The notes under the pieces are model-generated. The model ran no database searches. It was not told where the DNA came from and was given only the letters and a program-made list of their open reading frames with translations. From Scleromitrula shiraiana (lineage: Eukaryota > Ascomycota > Leotiomycetes > Helotiales > Sclerotiniaceae), in assembly GCA_028455995.1 (NCBI GenBank), contig JABELC010000007.1, positions 1,178,001 through 1,242,000 of the forward strand: a stretch of 64,000 bases of DNA, read 5' to 3'. The translations under genes and the position numbers were made by a program. Position 1 is the first letter of the stretch. Each line of letters begins with the position of its first letter. Of this stretch, positions 43,135 to 55,500 are shown piece after piece.

Positions 43135-45261
43135 CTACTTGCGAGCAGATGGAGATGTGTTTGGACCACCATGAGCAATGACTGGCGACTCGTGAATGGT
43201 AACACCATCATCACCAGAGCCACTCTCAGAAACAGTTGGGGTGACGTTGCACCTGGAGATGAATCAGTAGATGTTCATCGCTTCTCCGCACTCCTCATCT
43301 ACATAATCTCAACTTACTGGTTCGCAGATTTGTTTGGAGAGGCTTCAGTCAAAGAAACCTTTACGACCGATCGGTCCAAATCCTTGAACCCGCCAGCAGT
43401 ACTAGGGCTATTTAGTTAGCTTCATCCATGCTATTCAAATATAGCATTACTGACCTCGAAACACCTTCTCTCTTCCAGGAACCGCTTGACCTAGAGCCGG
43501 AGCCAGAACCAGGGATGTGACGGGCAATCTGAGTAGCTCTTGGAAGAAGTGGGGAAGGCATTTGAGGAGAAGCCAAAGCAATCATATCAGCTGCAGGAGC
43601 ACCATAAGCTCCAACGTTATACTCGTTGGTGCGGAATTGGCGACGTTCGGTAGTGATACGCTTCAGATCCTTCTGTGCTGGAGTGTCGGCATAACGGACT
43701 TGGAGTAAGAGACCCTCCTCACCAATCGGTTGACCATGGAATTTTTTGATGATCTCTTCGCAGACGTCGCGGTTCTCAAAGCTGCGAGGAAGATTGTTAG
43801 TTGATGAGCCAAGTATCTATAAAAAGCATGAACGAGCTTACCGAGCAAATCCAACTCCACGGCTACGGTTGTGATTATGACTATCTCGAAGAATTCTGCT
43901 GGAGCTGACTTTATAATCCATAAAGATAGCACCGAGCTCCTACGAAAAGCAATCAGTGAATATTCTGATGACAAGCTAATGACAATACTCACGGATTCAG
44001 TCATTGTCAGTGGTAAGTTAGAAACATAAAGATTGGTGGATAACTCATCACCCTCAGCCTTGAGGCGAGCATTGAAAGATTCCTATCACTTGTCAGAATG
44101 AGTCAAATAAATGGAGATGGTGAAAAGTACTCTAGCAAAGCCGACTTCATAACCAAGCTCCCAGAAACCACGAATGCACAACTCAGAGTCACGAACGTCG
44201 AAATATTTGGCGAATCCATATCTATCGGATGGTTAGCTGCAGTTAAAGACTTCAAGATAGAGGAGGTTAACATACCCCTTACAAGCGCCAGTAGCAGTAT
44301 CAATGATCGCCTTCGATTGCTCAACTCTGCCGAAACGAGCAGCCCATGTTGCGAGTGTCTCATCGTCAGTATTTGGATGAAGTCCACGAATGTAGACATT
44401 GCGGTTTCCCTTGATTGGGTTGTGCAAGCTCTGATCGAGAGTTCGCATGTTCTCGGTTGGAGTGAAAACAGCAGGAACAGCCTTAGGAATTTGAGGCCAT
44501 TGCTTCAACAATGCTTGGATATCCACACCAATGGGAATTGTGGTAGGGGGATATGGCAGTGCCTTGGTAACAATTGGCCCATGTGGGAGTGGCAGTTGTT
44601 GAGGAGATGGTGTGGATCCAAAGGGAGATCGATCAATGGCAGCAATGTGAGTTCCATGCTCACGATGGGGGAATGAGCCATAGTAAGGAGTTCCAGGAAC
44701 AGATTCTGTAGTGGAGTATGATCCACGACGGTTCTCAAGACCTGGAACTTCTTTATGCGAATGATCCGATCTATCCTGATAAAAAGGAGCCCGAGTAGTC
44801 GGAGTGTAAGGAATGTGAGCTGGAAAACCAGGAGCATAACCAGGATAAGAAGTTTGGGCGAGGTAAGGTAAAGCTGCAGGATAGGAGTTGTAAGCACCCT
44901 CAGACAATTGTTGTGGAGCCAATGATTGTGGTTGGAACATCCCAGGAGCATAAACGAGTTGACCTTCTGGGGTATAGAAAACTTGACCTCCTGGAATATG
45001 ATGTTGGTTAGCAGGCATTGAAGTAGTGCTGCCAGCCATCGTGCCAGGAATTGAAAGACCAGAAAATTGACCGATCAGTGCGCTCATGTTAGAATCTCCA
45101 GCCTGTGCAACACTTGCACTGGTTTGAGCGAACGAACCTTGTTGGCCTTGAACGTCACGGTTTGTGCGAGCTTGTTGAGCATACATGGTAGTGGTAGTTG
45201 TGGAGCGATTTGGAAAATTAGTGGACTCGGTAGTATGAGTAGCTGTTTGTTGGTAAGACAT
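43135..45261 (-). CDS. Two-RRM RNA-binding protein, MSSP/RBMS-like
   Basis: Seven exons run from the ATG at 45261 to the TAG at 43135. Exon 1 (45261-44276) encodes about 290 disordered residues rich in Gln, Pro, Ser and Tyr, then the start of RRM1 (RNVYIRGLHPNTDDETLATW, with the RNP2-like VYIRGL). RRM1 continues in exon 2 with the RNP1 element GYGFAKYFD. RRM2 is spread over the next exons (NLYVSNLPLTMTES, then SRGVGFARFENRDVCEEII). A Ser/Gly-rich tail of about 130 residues ends in NTSPSARK. The tandem RRM pair resembles the MSSP/RBMS family and fission-yeast Scw1-type proteins, which control mRNAs for wall and morphology. The target is unknown. The region upstream is unusually long and gene-free, so a long leader is possible. 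Confidence 0.85.
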
Positions 45262-46264
45262 GGTATCCTGTGATAGCGAGTATTGTTATTATCGAAGTAT
45301 GAAATAATAATTGAATGTTGATGTAATTGATGAAAATTGTGATGAACTCCAGAGAGAGTTTAAGATAAGTAAAACGAAAGTGGGCAGATAAATGGGAAGA
45401 GGGATTTTCAGAGAATTTTGGAAAACAGTGAATATAGGCAGTGAAATTGAAAGGTTGCAAATAATGTAGGCAGCTGATTGGAAACAAGGCAAACTTTATG
45501 ACATCGCTAGCAAGAAACCTGCATAAGAAGAGCAAAATAAAATGGGAAGCTCCGAGAAGGAGAAAGAACTTGAACGAAACAAGAAAATGTTTTGACTTAC
45601 TTTTCACAATTCTTAGTACAGAGAAAACGCCTTTTTGACTCAATAATAGTATTCTCAAAAAAGAGGTAGTTCAACTGAAGAAAGTTTCAACATCAGCATG
45701 CATCTCATGTCTTCAGTGAAGTTTGGCATCAGAAAGAATGAGAGGTAAAGAAACAAGAGAGGAAGACTTGTGCATACCTTATTACAAAGACGATTGAAGA
45801 GAGGGAGAAAAAAAGCTTTCTTTTGGGGAATGGGGGAATGGGGGAATAGTATTTCGGGATATGATAGTAAGAAAGTAGATTTTTGGTAAAGTACAATGAC
45901 TACTTTCAAGAAACAAGATGAAGAAAAAGAATTCTGTAGCGAGTGCAGTTTTCTAGAATGATAGAAAGCTATCGAGCCAGATGATTGATTGTAGAGGTAG
46001 AAGTTGTTGTGATGAAAATTTGTTGTTGTTTTCTTGAGAAGCAGAAGAGAAAGAGAAAGAGATTAAGTAGTAAGGCAAGGTAAAACGTATTGGGAGATGA
46101 AAAAATCGTAGATGAGGAAGGTATGTTGAGAAGAAGTTGGACTATGTATGAATAATGTTAGTAGAAATAAATAGAGATGAGAGAGGAAGGAAGGAAGAAG
46201 GGAAGGAGGGAAAATAGAGGTAATAGATGAGTGAGAATAATAAAAGTAGATCGGAGAGGAAGGT

Positions 46265-46304
46265 GGGAAAGTAGGAAAGTAGGAAAGTAGGAAAGTAGGA
46301 AAGT
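46265..46304 (+). repeat. (GGAAAGTA)n 8-bp tandem repeat
   Basis: About five near-perfect 8-bp units, flanked by degenerate copies in the same purine-rich tract. Confidence 0.85.
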
Positions 46305-46558
46305 ATGAGAGTGGGAAAGTGGTAAGGTGCAAATATAATTGTTTATTACTTACTATGTAGATAAGGAGTGACAATAGAGAGAGAAGGTAGGAGTAGAAAT
46401 TATAAGTTTGTAGATTGAAAAGAATAAATAAATTCAATTTTTTCTGTAATTAATAAACAAAAGGATGTAGTTGCCGCCAGTAGAAGTTATTACTTTCAAA
46501 GTAAAGCAGTTGCTATTGTATTCTTATTTTTTTCGTACTCGGGTAATCACGAAATATG

Positions 46559-46588
46559 ATATTGCTATTGCTATTGCTATTGCTATTG
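46559..46588 (+). repeat. (TTGCTA)n hexanucleotide repeat
   Basis: Five tandem copies of a 6-bp unit in the RRM upstream region. Confidence 0.85.
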
Positions 46589-48939
46589 TCGTCTCTTGAT
46601 ATTCCAATATCGAGTATTTATTGATATGTAGATTGTTGATATGTATAGCTGTGATGTAGATGTAGATGTAGATGTGTTTGTTTTCAATAATAATAAGATT
46701 GAGAAAATGATATTGCTGTAGGGAAGGAGAGGCTGGGGAAATGATGCTCTTCCTTTATGATGAAAATGAAGATGAAGATGGAAAGTTCAAGTTCATTGAC
46801 TCTTCAAACTAAAAAATCATAACATTAGAAATGAGGAGATTTTGGTGAATTGTTGAAAGTAGAAAGAGTATTTATTATTCACATACTAGCATACTGTAGT
46901 CCAAATCAATAAGGGAAAAAGATATCAAATTTTGGTGTAAATGTATCGATATCTTGAATATCTGAACAATATGAGATGAATACTGCTTTTAAACATACCT
47001 TATTAAATCTTCACAAGCGAGTAGAACTTTGAATAACTCTAATAGTTGTTGATCAGAGAAGATACCATACATAAATACATCTTAAGCTTGTAATCTTCAA
47101 GTTTTATGTAGATACAGATCAACACTTAAGTAATTCAAGCTCTAGAGGTATCTAATACTACCTAGGTATCGATACATATAAGTGAGTCAACTTGGATCAG
47201 ATCGAGGCAACAACCACAAACTACCTACCAGTGTAAATTCCACAATCAGGCAGGTATGATACGCCAAAATGTTGGAGTTTTGAAATGTTTACAGTATCAA
47301 TGAAGAAGTTTGGTAAGATAGATGAAGAATAATGAAACAAAAAATTCAAGAACACCTGCCGAATAGATAGAAATAAATAACAAGAAGCTCATTTACAACC
47401 CCCACGACATTGTATAGTCAATACAAAATCTAATCAATGAATCAATCAAGATCGATGCCTCAAGCAGATGTTTAATGTTGATTGATGATGATGAAGAGGA
47501 TCGTCGCCAAACTTTCAACTTTCCAACTTCAAGGGATAAAGGATATCCTTTATGAAAATTCTCTTCATATGGTGGCGGAAAGGATATAAAAAAAAAGAAT
47601 ATGGTACCTACATAGGGATATGTATGCACGCCTCCCGAAATGTGACCATCAAACGACGAACTCATCTAGCCTCTTTAGATATTCATGCATGATTGTTTTA
47701 AAAATTTGATATATGATAATACTGACTGATCTGATGAAATCAAGCCTTTAGGTCTCTAATAGAATACTCGGCGAAGTTACCCCAAGCCACGGGCTAGACA
47801 ATGAATCAACATTCTTGCCTTTCTACTATGTACCTGAAGATAAAAAGTCTTTATAAGGTCCCAGTTCCCAAATACGGAAAATCTACTGTAATAATAGGAA
47901 GTGTTGTTCGATATGCAGTCTCTAGATGGTAACATAACAAAAGTTCTACCCCTGTAAATCAATCTTTCGTACGAAGTAGATCTCGATATCGAAATTCGAT
48001 ACATCGTGAAAGAACTTGTGGTAAGAACGAGGTACGATATGATTTCTTCTTAAGAAAATTCTTTCTAAATGAATCGTCATAGTGCAGAACTGAGTAATGC
48101 CAAAGGGGTGTTCTACATATGGAAAGTGGGGCCATAAGTATCCCTTGCAGCTGGCCGACTACTTTTATGACGGGTAAATGCAAGAAAAAAGGAAGAGTAA
48201 AAAACAATCTTTCGGAACGTACTCGCTAGGGAATGGCAGTCGAGTCTTTCTATTTGAACGCGACAGGGAATTTAAGAATTGGTCTAGTTGACGCCGCTGG
48301 TAGAATGAACCCCTAATATCTTCGCTAATCATATCTTTTGTTTACTCAAGAGTTTCTTTTTCTCCGGTGCCCCGAACCCAACCCTCGTTTGTGATGAAGA
48401 CTAAAATACTTCTTTCGAGGTGAATAACTAGCAAAAATAACTGGTTTGTAGTATTTCTCCAATCTTGTGAACAGAGGGCCGCGTAGGACCCTCTTGGAGC
48501 CAGCAGGACCAACAGAAAGATCCTACCCTCAAATCTCGAGGTCCAAACAAAGCAAATAAACAGACAAATCGACGAATTAGATTGACTGTACCCCGGGGGT
48601 TTCATCCGAGTACTACAATGGAATAGATAGTACAGGATGCGAGAAAACCGGTCTTACCTAGGTGTGTTTTTAACACCAACCACCAGGATACTGTAAATTG
48701 AATGTAACATACACAAATTAACCACCCTCCCCACCCCTCCAGCCATAATGAAGGGATAAATCTCCCACAAACGGAACATACCAGGGCAAACCCGGCAAGA
48801 ATCTGATGATGGATGGATATACATACATACACGGTTCATACATCCATACCATACCATACCCATCTATTCAACTACAACAAATCTTATAGGAGCTTCTCCT
48901 GTAAATTATTGGATTTTTCTCATTTAATTTGTTCTATAA

Positions 48940-50350
48940 ATTACAGAAAAACAAATCAAAAATATATATCTTATAATATATATATATATAATTATTTTAA
49001 TAAATAATATAATAGTGACTCGAATATAATATACTAGTACTAGTAGTATTATAATACAACTTGAAATAATAAATAATATTCTAAAATATCAAATTAGTAT
49101 ACTCAGACTATTTTTATTTTATATATGCCAATGATATTACTAGTAACAATTACTAGTAACTCATTACTCTCATCATATTATTCTTTTAAAATTATAAAAT
49201 CATCAACTTGAATTAATATAGTACTCTCTATAATCTTTATCTTCAAGTTCACTTCAAATTTATTCAATACATTTACTTCTTTTATATCATTCCAAATCTT
49301 CTTTGATTGCTCCGAGTCTTTATTCTCCACCTCCTTCTATTCTCCCTTCTAATCAACTACATCTATCATCATGTATGATGATCTTCTTTTTCTTAATATC
49401 CCCATCCGAGTTTCTTCTCTTCCCCCCTCCATCTACCAGTAGATAAAAAAAGAAGAGAGTTAAAGAACTTGGAGAAAAAAACAAAAAAACAATTATCATA
49501 ATAACTAAAAGCCTGAGCTTTAAGTTATGAAAACATAATTTATAAATAACTACTAGTATCAAAAATTATAAATTGTTTTATTAATAACTTAATTATTAAT
49601 AACTTGAAATAAATTTTAGTACTATCATATATATAATTGAAAATAAAAAATTTAATTATATATACTAGTAATTTTAAAAAAGATATATTATTATAAATAC
49701 TAGTACTAGTAATATTCAAGTTATTATTAAAAATAAAAGAAATAAAAAACTTTGAACATAAAAAACTTAATAAAAAGCATAATTTAAAAAGATATATAAA
49801 TACTATATAGTAAATTATTAAATTAATTAAATTTTTAAAAGAAATTACTAGTATTACTACTTGATAAGTTATCTAAAAAAACATTAATTCGATTTATATT
49901 ATATATTAGAATTAATTTTATAAAAATTCAATTTCAAGTTCAACTTGAAGTTGATTTACTATTAAAATTAATATAACTTTAATAAAATAAATTATTAATA
50001 TTTAAAAGATTAATTTGATTTTAATATAAATCAAAATTTATTTTAATTATTTTTTCAAGTACTAGTATAATAGAAAAATTTAAAAATTAAAAATAATTTA
50101 ATTTAATTTATATATTAATCAATTCGATCTATATATAAATCGAATCAATTTTTCAAGTTCTTAGTAAAGTAACTTGAATTAAGAATTTTTTTGAAATTTA
50201 ATTAATTAAATAATTAATTTTTTTTTATTAGTAATTTAATATAGTAATTTACTATCATTATACTACTAGTAGTATATTATATTCAAAATTTATATTATAA
50301 TTATATTATATTATTTATAAAATTCAATAAAATGATATAAATAATACTGA
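48940..50350. other. AT-rich island C
   Basis: About 1.4 kb of almost pure A/T with recurring ACTAGT/CTAGTA and TTCAAGTT/AACTTGAA words. A more normal, pyrimidine-rich patch interrupts it at about 49220-49440. It has no coding capacity. Short similar motifs occur near the ends in inverted orientation (GACTCGAAT at about 49017; ATTCGAGTC-like, as ATCCGAGTC, at about 50364). These could be remnants of terminal repeats, but the match is too short to claim. Confidence 0.7.
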
Positions 50351-50617
50351 TTTTTCCCGTAAATCCGAGTCATAGAAGTCTTCCATAAATAATTTTTTTG
50401 CTCTCATAGACTCGGAAACGCGCGAGAATCTAACTACAGTATTGATATCTTGCAACAATTACATTATTACACATACGACAAAATGAAAGTACGACCGATA
50501 TTAGACAAACAAATATCCCCAGATCCGAAAAACACCACGCAAGTACAGCAATAACCCGAACTTTTCGGCTCGGCTAGACGCAACCCTATCAATGGGTTAT
50601 CTATCCCGAAGTTTTCT

Positions 50618-50646
50618 CCCCTCCCTTCCCTTCCCCTCCCCTCCCC
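50618..50646 (-). other. Potential G-quadruplex tract
   Basis: Six runs of three to four C on the plus strand (G on the minus strand) are separated by only one or two T. This fits the strict G-quadruplex rule on the minus strand and also a triplex-forming mirror tract. Confidence 0.65.
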
Positions 50647-51736
50647 TCTTCTCTTCTAGATCTTCGAAGGACCCAGGTGTGGATGGTAGAATGGGAGAAT
50701 GAGTCTAGATCTCCCCGTGTTTTTTGAGAATATACATCCCACGTTTTGTTCTTATCTATCTATCTCTGCATTGGTGTTCATTCACCTAGAAGATAAATGG
50801 ACATGGTCGGGTATCTTCCTTCGTACCACCCATCCGTAACTGGTCTTCTAACACGCCGGCAGGGATTTATATCGTATCGTATTGAATTTGATTGATAGGT
50901 TGACAAATCTTGAGATCTTGATCTCACTCGCTTTTGTGTGATAGTTCACTGATTTGTGATATGTTAGAAAGAGATCGAGGGGCATATGGGATCATGGGGG
51001 GTTCTTTTCTTCATCTCATAGAATTTATATCTACAACCAACCAATACATTGGTTTTCCAAATATACATACGGTATATATATAATCTTTGCACATTTGAAG
51101 CTTCAAAGACCTGTAGTATGATGATATCGCATTGTATTGCTTGCACATAACATAGTACAAATACAAACAGTATACAAACCACTTCAATATCTCCCACGAG
51201 TTACATATAAACGGACTGACTAGATGGTAGATTCAAAACATGAAAATTGAACAACGTCTTTGCATTTATTTATGGTAAGGTCATATATGTACTGTGACTG
51301 ATATTTACTACCGCCATAGTCAATTGCGATTTATCTATCTTCATCCATTCATCAGTAGGTAAATTGCTTTGATTCTTGGGTATACACTCGCTCGTTCACT
51401 CATTCACTTTCTCTCATTGCTCTTTCTTTTGACTCACTTTGAGCTCTTCTTCTGATTCCCCCCTTCCCCCTACCCATCCATACTCATGCACTTACCTCAC
51501 ACACAAAAGATCCAATAACTCATCCACCTACTGCCTACCTATCTACCTACTACACACATTCCTTAAATTTACCATTCGATCATCTAACCATTCATTCATC
51601 AACCAACACCATCATTCCGTACCATACAGAATATACAAAACGTACCCAAATCAAATAGACACCAAGTTTGATCCAAAGACTAAGATCGTCTTATTTACTT
51701 CCTTCCTTCCATGAGTCTATCTTGTATAAATGCAGC

Positions 51737-51852
<116 letters not shown>

Positions 51853-52576
51853 GCACAAGACCACCATATCAAAATCAAAACAAAAAGAGACATAAAAATT
51901 AATGATCATGATATTCTTTTATCTTACCCCCCTTGAAATACATTCCCTCTCCCCTTCCCCACAACCAAGTATAGCTAGATATAGATAATCAGGATACCAC
52001 ATTCCTCTCCTAGTAGAGATCCATTTCAATATCATACACATATCCATCCAACCATCCATATGCAAAAAGAACCCTTTAACCCCATCTCTCCTCCATTCAT
52101 GCCTAATACACACACACACAATAAACGCACCACGCCATACAATGCCATACCATGCCATGAGCAACCCTAAAAGATCACCTGCTTTCATCCAATGCATACA
52201 CATAACTCTATCTACCCAACCATCCCTTCATCCGACCAACTATCCATCAACCCAACAAAAAAAGTTCTCCAATAGAAATGTGATGTATATCTTTCTCATT
52301 TCCACCCAAGGTATCAATCAACCAAATTCCCAAATAAAATAAAACTATTCCATCCCATTCTTATGTACCGCCGCACCCGCTCACATTAAACCAAATAGAG
52401 AAAAAAAAAAAGAAAAAAAAGGAGTACTTTCATTTCATGTTGAATAAACAATTAATCAATCAATCATCTCATGGGAAAAAAAAACCAAAAATTCCCAACC
52501 ATGAATAAATATCGTCATAAGTAAAAAAAAGAATGATATGAAATTCCTCATCATCCATCTCTTCTAAAACGATATC

Positions 52577-55500
52577 TTACATATCACCGCTCCCACCACT
52601 ACTACCAGCTCCACCACCCGGACTCAAAGAACTCGGGTGCTGCAAATACGCAGTCGGGATATTAGGTACTCTCGGCGACTTAGGAGGCTGAGACATGCCC
52701 CTCCTTTCCGACCTCAAGCTTTCTCTAAACCGTTCTCCATCTCTCGATCGACCCCCCGTTAACCGTCTCATTCCCAATCGCGTTCCCGCTGCCAGAGGTT
52801 TGATCATATTTTCAAGAAAGAAAGATCCCTCGCCAGAAGTAGTTGTGCGATCATCTTCTCCGTCGGAAAATACATCTTCGCTGTATTCGTCATCGGACAT
52901 GTATGTCATGTTGGGATGATGAAAAGACGATGTGGAAGGAGATGTTAGGGCACGAGCGTGTAGACTTGGTCTAGATGTGGGGGCGAGATTGAAAGCGGCG
53001 GGATTCATGGCATTGCTTGATTCTCGGGGAGGCCGCAAGTCCGCAAACCCATTTTGGAAAGTGGAATTGGTAGAGGAATGGGCTAGGGATTGGTGAAGAA
53101 TAGGTAGTGTCTGTTCATCATATAGTTGAGCACCAGAATCGAAATTCTCGTTCTTGAACCCTGCTTCCGTGATTGTTCTCGAGGATCGTCCATCGCTCGT
53201 GGGACTCTGTAGATTATCCTCAAAGAAATCGTCCAAGCTATCTAACTTCATTACTAAATCGCCAATATTTCCTTCAGCACGACCTTCGTCTGACATCATA
53301 GTTTCCGTTCTCTCTGGAGGAGGGAAATATCCATATTGGAAGTCATCTACATGGAATTCGACGTCTGGCGTTGCTGCTACCTGATCATCCATATGATTAG
53401 TGCTCTGACACATATAGAATACTGCATGCACATTGGTTCTTGTGATTTCGGCTTGTCTCGCAGGCATTGGAATGGACCACCCCGATTCTTCTGGTATACC
53501 GAAAAGACTTTGCGTGCGATCGTATTCTTTTCTCACAGCCCTCGATGTAGATCTTGTCATACTCATACGTAGATGAAGTTTGTCCATAGAAGTTCCGGTC
53601 ACTGTCATGATTTTATCCAACACTTCCAATGCTTGCATGCAGAATTCCGATTGCAGAAGTCTTAGTAGAGGCGAGATAAGATCCGGGCCGTGCGAAGTGA
53701 TTTCTGATTTCTTCATGTCGATATCAGGAATGATGGCACATAATATACGCATTGTCTTTAGCTTGAACCAAGGGAGGCTGTTCGTCAAGAGGCCCATGAC
53801 GAATGTCAAACTACCAAATTCCCATTTTGGGAAGAAAAATTCCCGAAGAGCAGATACCAATTGTGCCAGGAAATCTTTGCTTGAGCGGTAACGTGATGCT
53901 GCGAAGCCACCCAATGCACGAGATATGGTGCTGCAGCCTTGGGCTTCTGCTACCTCGGCAAGGATGCTGGCAGTACTTATGCTTTTATCATCAATGGTAT
54001 CCTGATCCATAGCGTGTAAGAAACCTGGAAGATTTGCTAAAACGGCAAACAACAATCGACTATCATCACCTACTAGCTCATCGCTGGGAAGTTTCACAAG
54101 TTTATTGAGAATTGCGAGCGTCATCTCAAGACATGAGGATGAACGAAGCCCTTTATAGACCAATACTTGAACGCCCCCAAAAGAACCTTCCCAGTTTGTA
54201 GGCCGTCCCTCGGCAAGAAGCGCACGCACGTCTAGATTTCCAAGATCTAATTTCGCCAACAACTCCTCAAGCATGTTGCTAGCCTCCGAGAATTCTCGTT
54301 CCACAGTTGTATCCAAGCAAGCACAAGTTGTCCAAAATAGTTGGGGGAAGGTAAGGAGATCAACGGGATCGAGCTTACGGATGAGCGTCATTAAAGTGGT
54401 TAAAATTTCGATGGAAAATGATTGAGTCGAATTATCGATATCAGCAATGGTATTCGAGAGTCTTATAAGCATGTCTGCAAGCATTGGCTGATCCAACGAG
54501 GTGAAAGTGCATCGGAATATTTGAAATGATCGACAGGCAAGATGTCGCACAGGACATGATGTTGCCCAAGTCAATGATAACTTAGCCCATTGCTCCTGGA
54601 TGCCAGGATACTTAACATCAAAATCCCGTACCACTTCAGTTGTCAAGAGTTCCATACTAGGGGGGACCTTGTTCTCCTCGTCGTATACTTTTCCACTGTT
54701 ATCGTCGTAATGCCAGACTACTTCTGGATTATGGCGACGTATTGATTCGATAAAGTTTTCAATTGATTCCTTGCTCGGAGTTGTACTTTCATCATCCATT
54801 CTCGAGATTACCAATTCATGTATAAGATGGATAAGCATTTCGCGTGCTTGGTCTTGTACCAGAGGTATGTAGTGATCCCATAGAATGGTTACTACTTGTA
54901 GAAGCAACGGGACGTTATCTGCCACGAGCTGAACAGGCGAAACCATTAGATCGACAAGCAATATTAAGGATAATTGTCCCAGCGAAATGCCTGTTTGTTT
55001 GGTTCCCATTGGAAGTGCATCTGAAAGTTCTGCCATGTAAGGTAATTTTCCAACGTCGGGTGGAGGTGGTACGATCGCTCGTTTCTCTGCAACCATATTC
55101 TTTGGCGTGATTTGCATTAACAAAAATTCTACCACCTTAACCCCAGCGGGAGTACTAGATAGGAATACCACAATTTGTTTCGTGTACTCTACAAAATTTT
55201 GTTCCCGCCTTTCGAGACACAAAGACATAATGAAATCCAGAACTAATTGAACGTTTCCAGCATGTGGGCCTGTAGCAAGTGCTTGCCACAAGGCCTGGAC
55301 TTCGTTGTAGAGAGTGCTGCTGCACCTGATTGTTATTTCAAACAAATTTGCTAGGAGAACATATGACTGGGCTGTCGGTCCACCATTTGGATCAATTTGT
55401 AATTCTATGATCTGAATCCAGGGCAATATAGCAGCAACCATGTTTCTTTGCGATCCAGCCTGTAATTCTCTGAAGTACATTGTAAATTCCGAGAAAATGA

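Larger units (their letters stand above)
45262..48939. other. Gene-free region upstream of the RRM gene
   Basis: The first 1.2 kb is strongly purine-rich on the plus strand (GAGAA, GGAAAG). It would therefore be a pyrimidine-rich leader if the RRM transcript starts far upstream. It carries two simple repeats listed separately. From 47 to 48.9 kb there are only short open frames without family resemblance. Confidence 0.45.

Noticed and set aside
46063..46437. Minus-strand frame with repeated YFPTFLLS
   Set aside because: It is created by the 8-bp purine repeat. Composition is low complexity and there is no family match.
47393..48863. Minus-strand open frames of 69-90 residues in the gene desert
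   Set aside because: No homology recognised, no shared splice model, and amino-acid composition like translated spacer.
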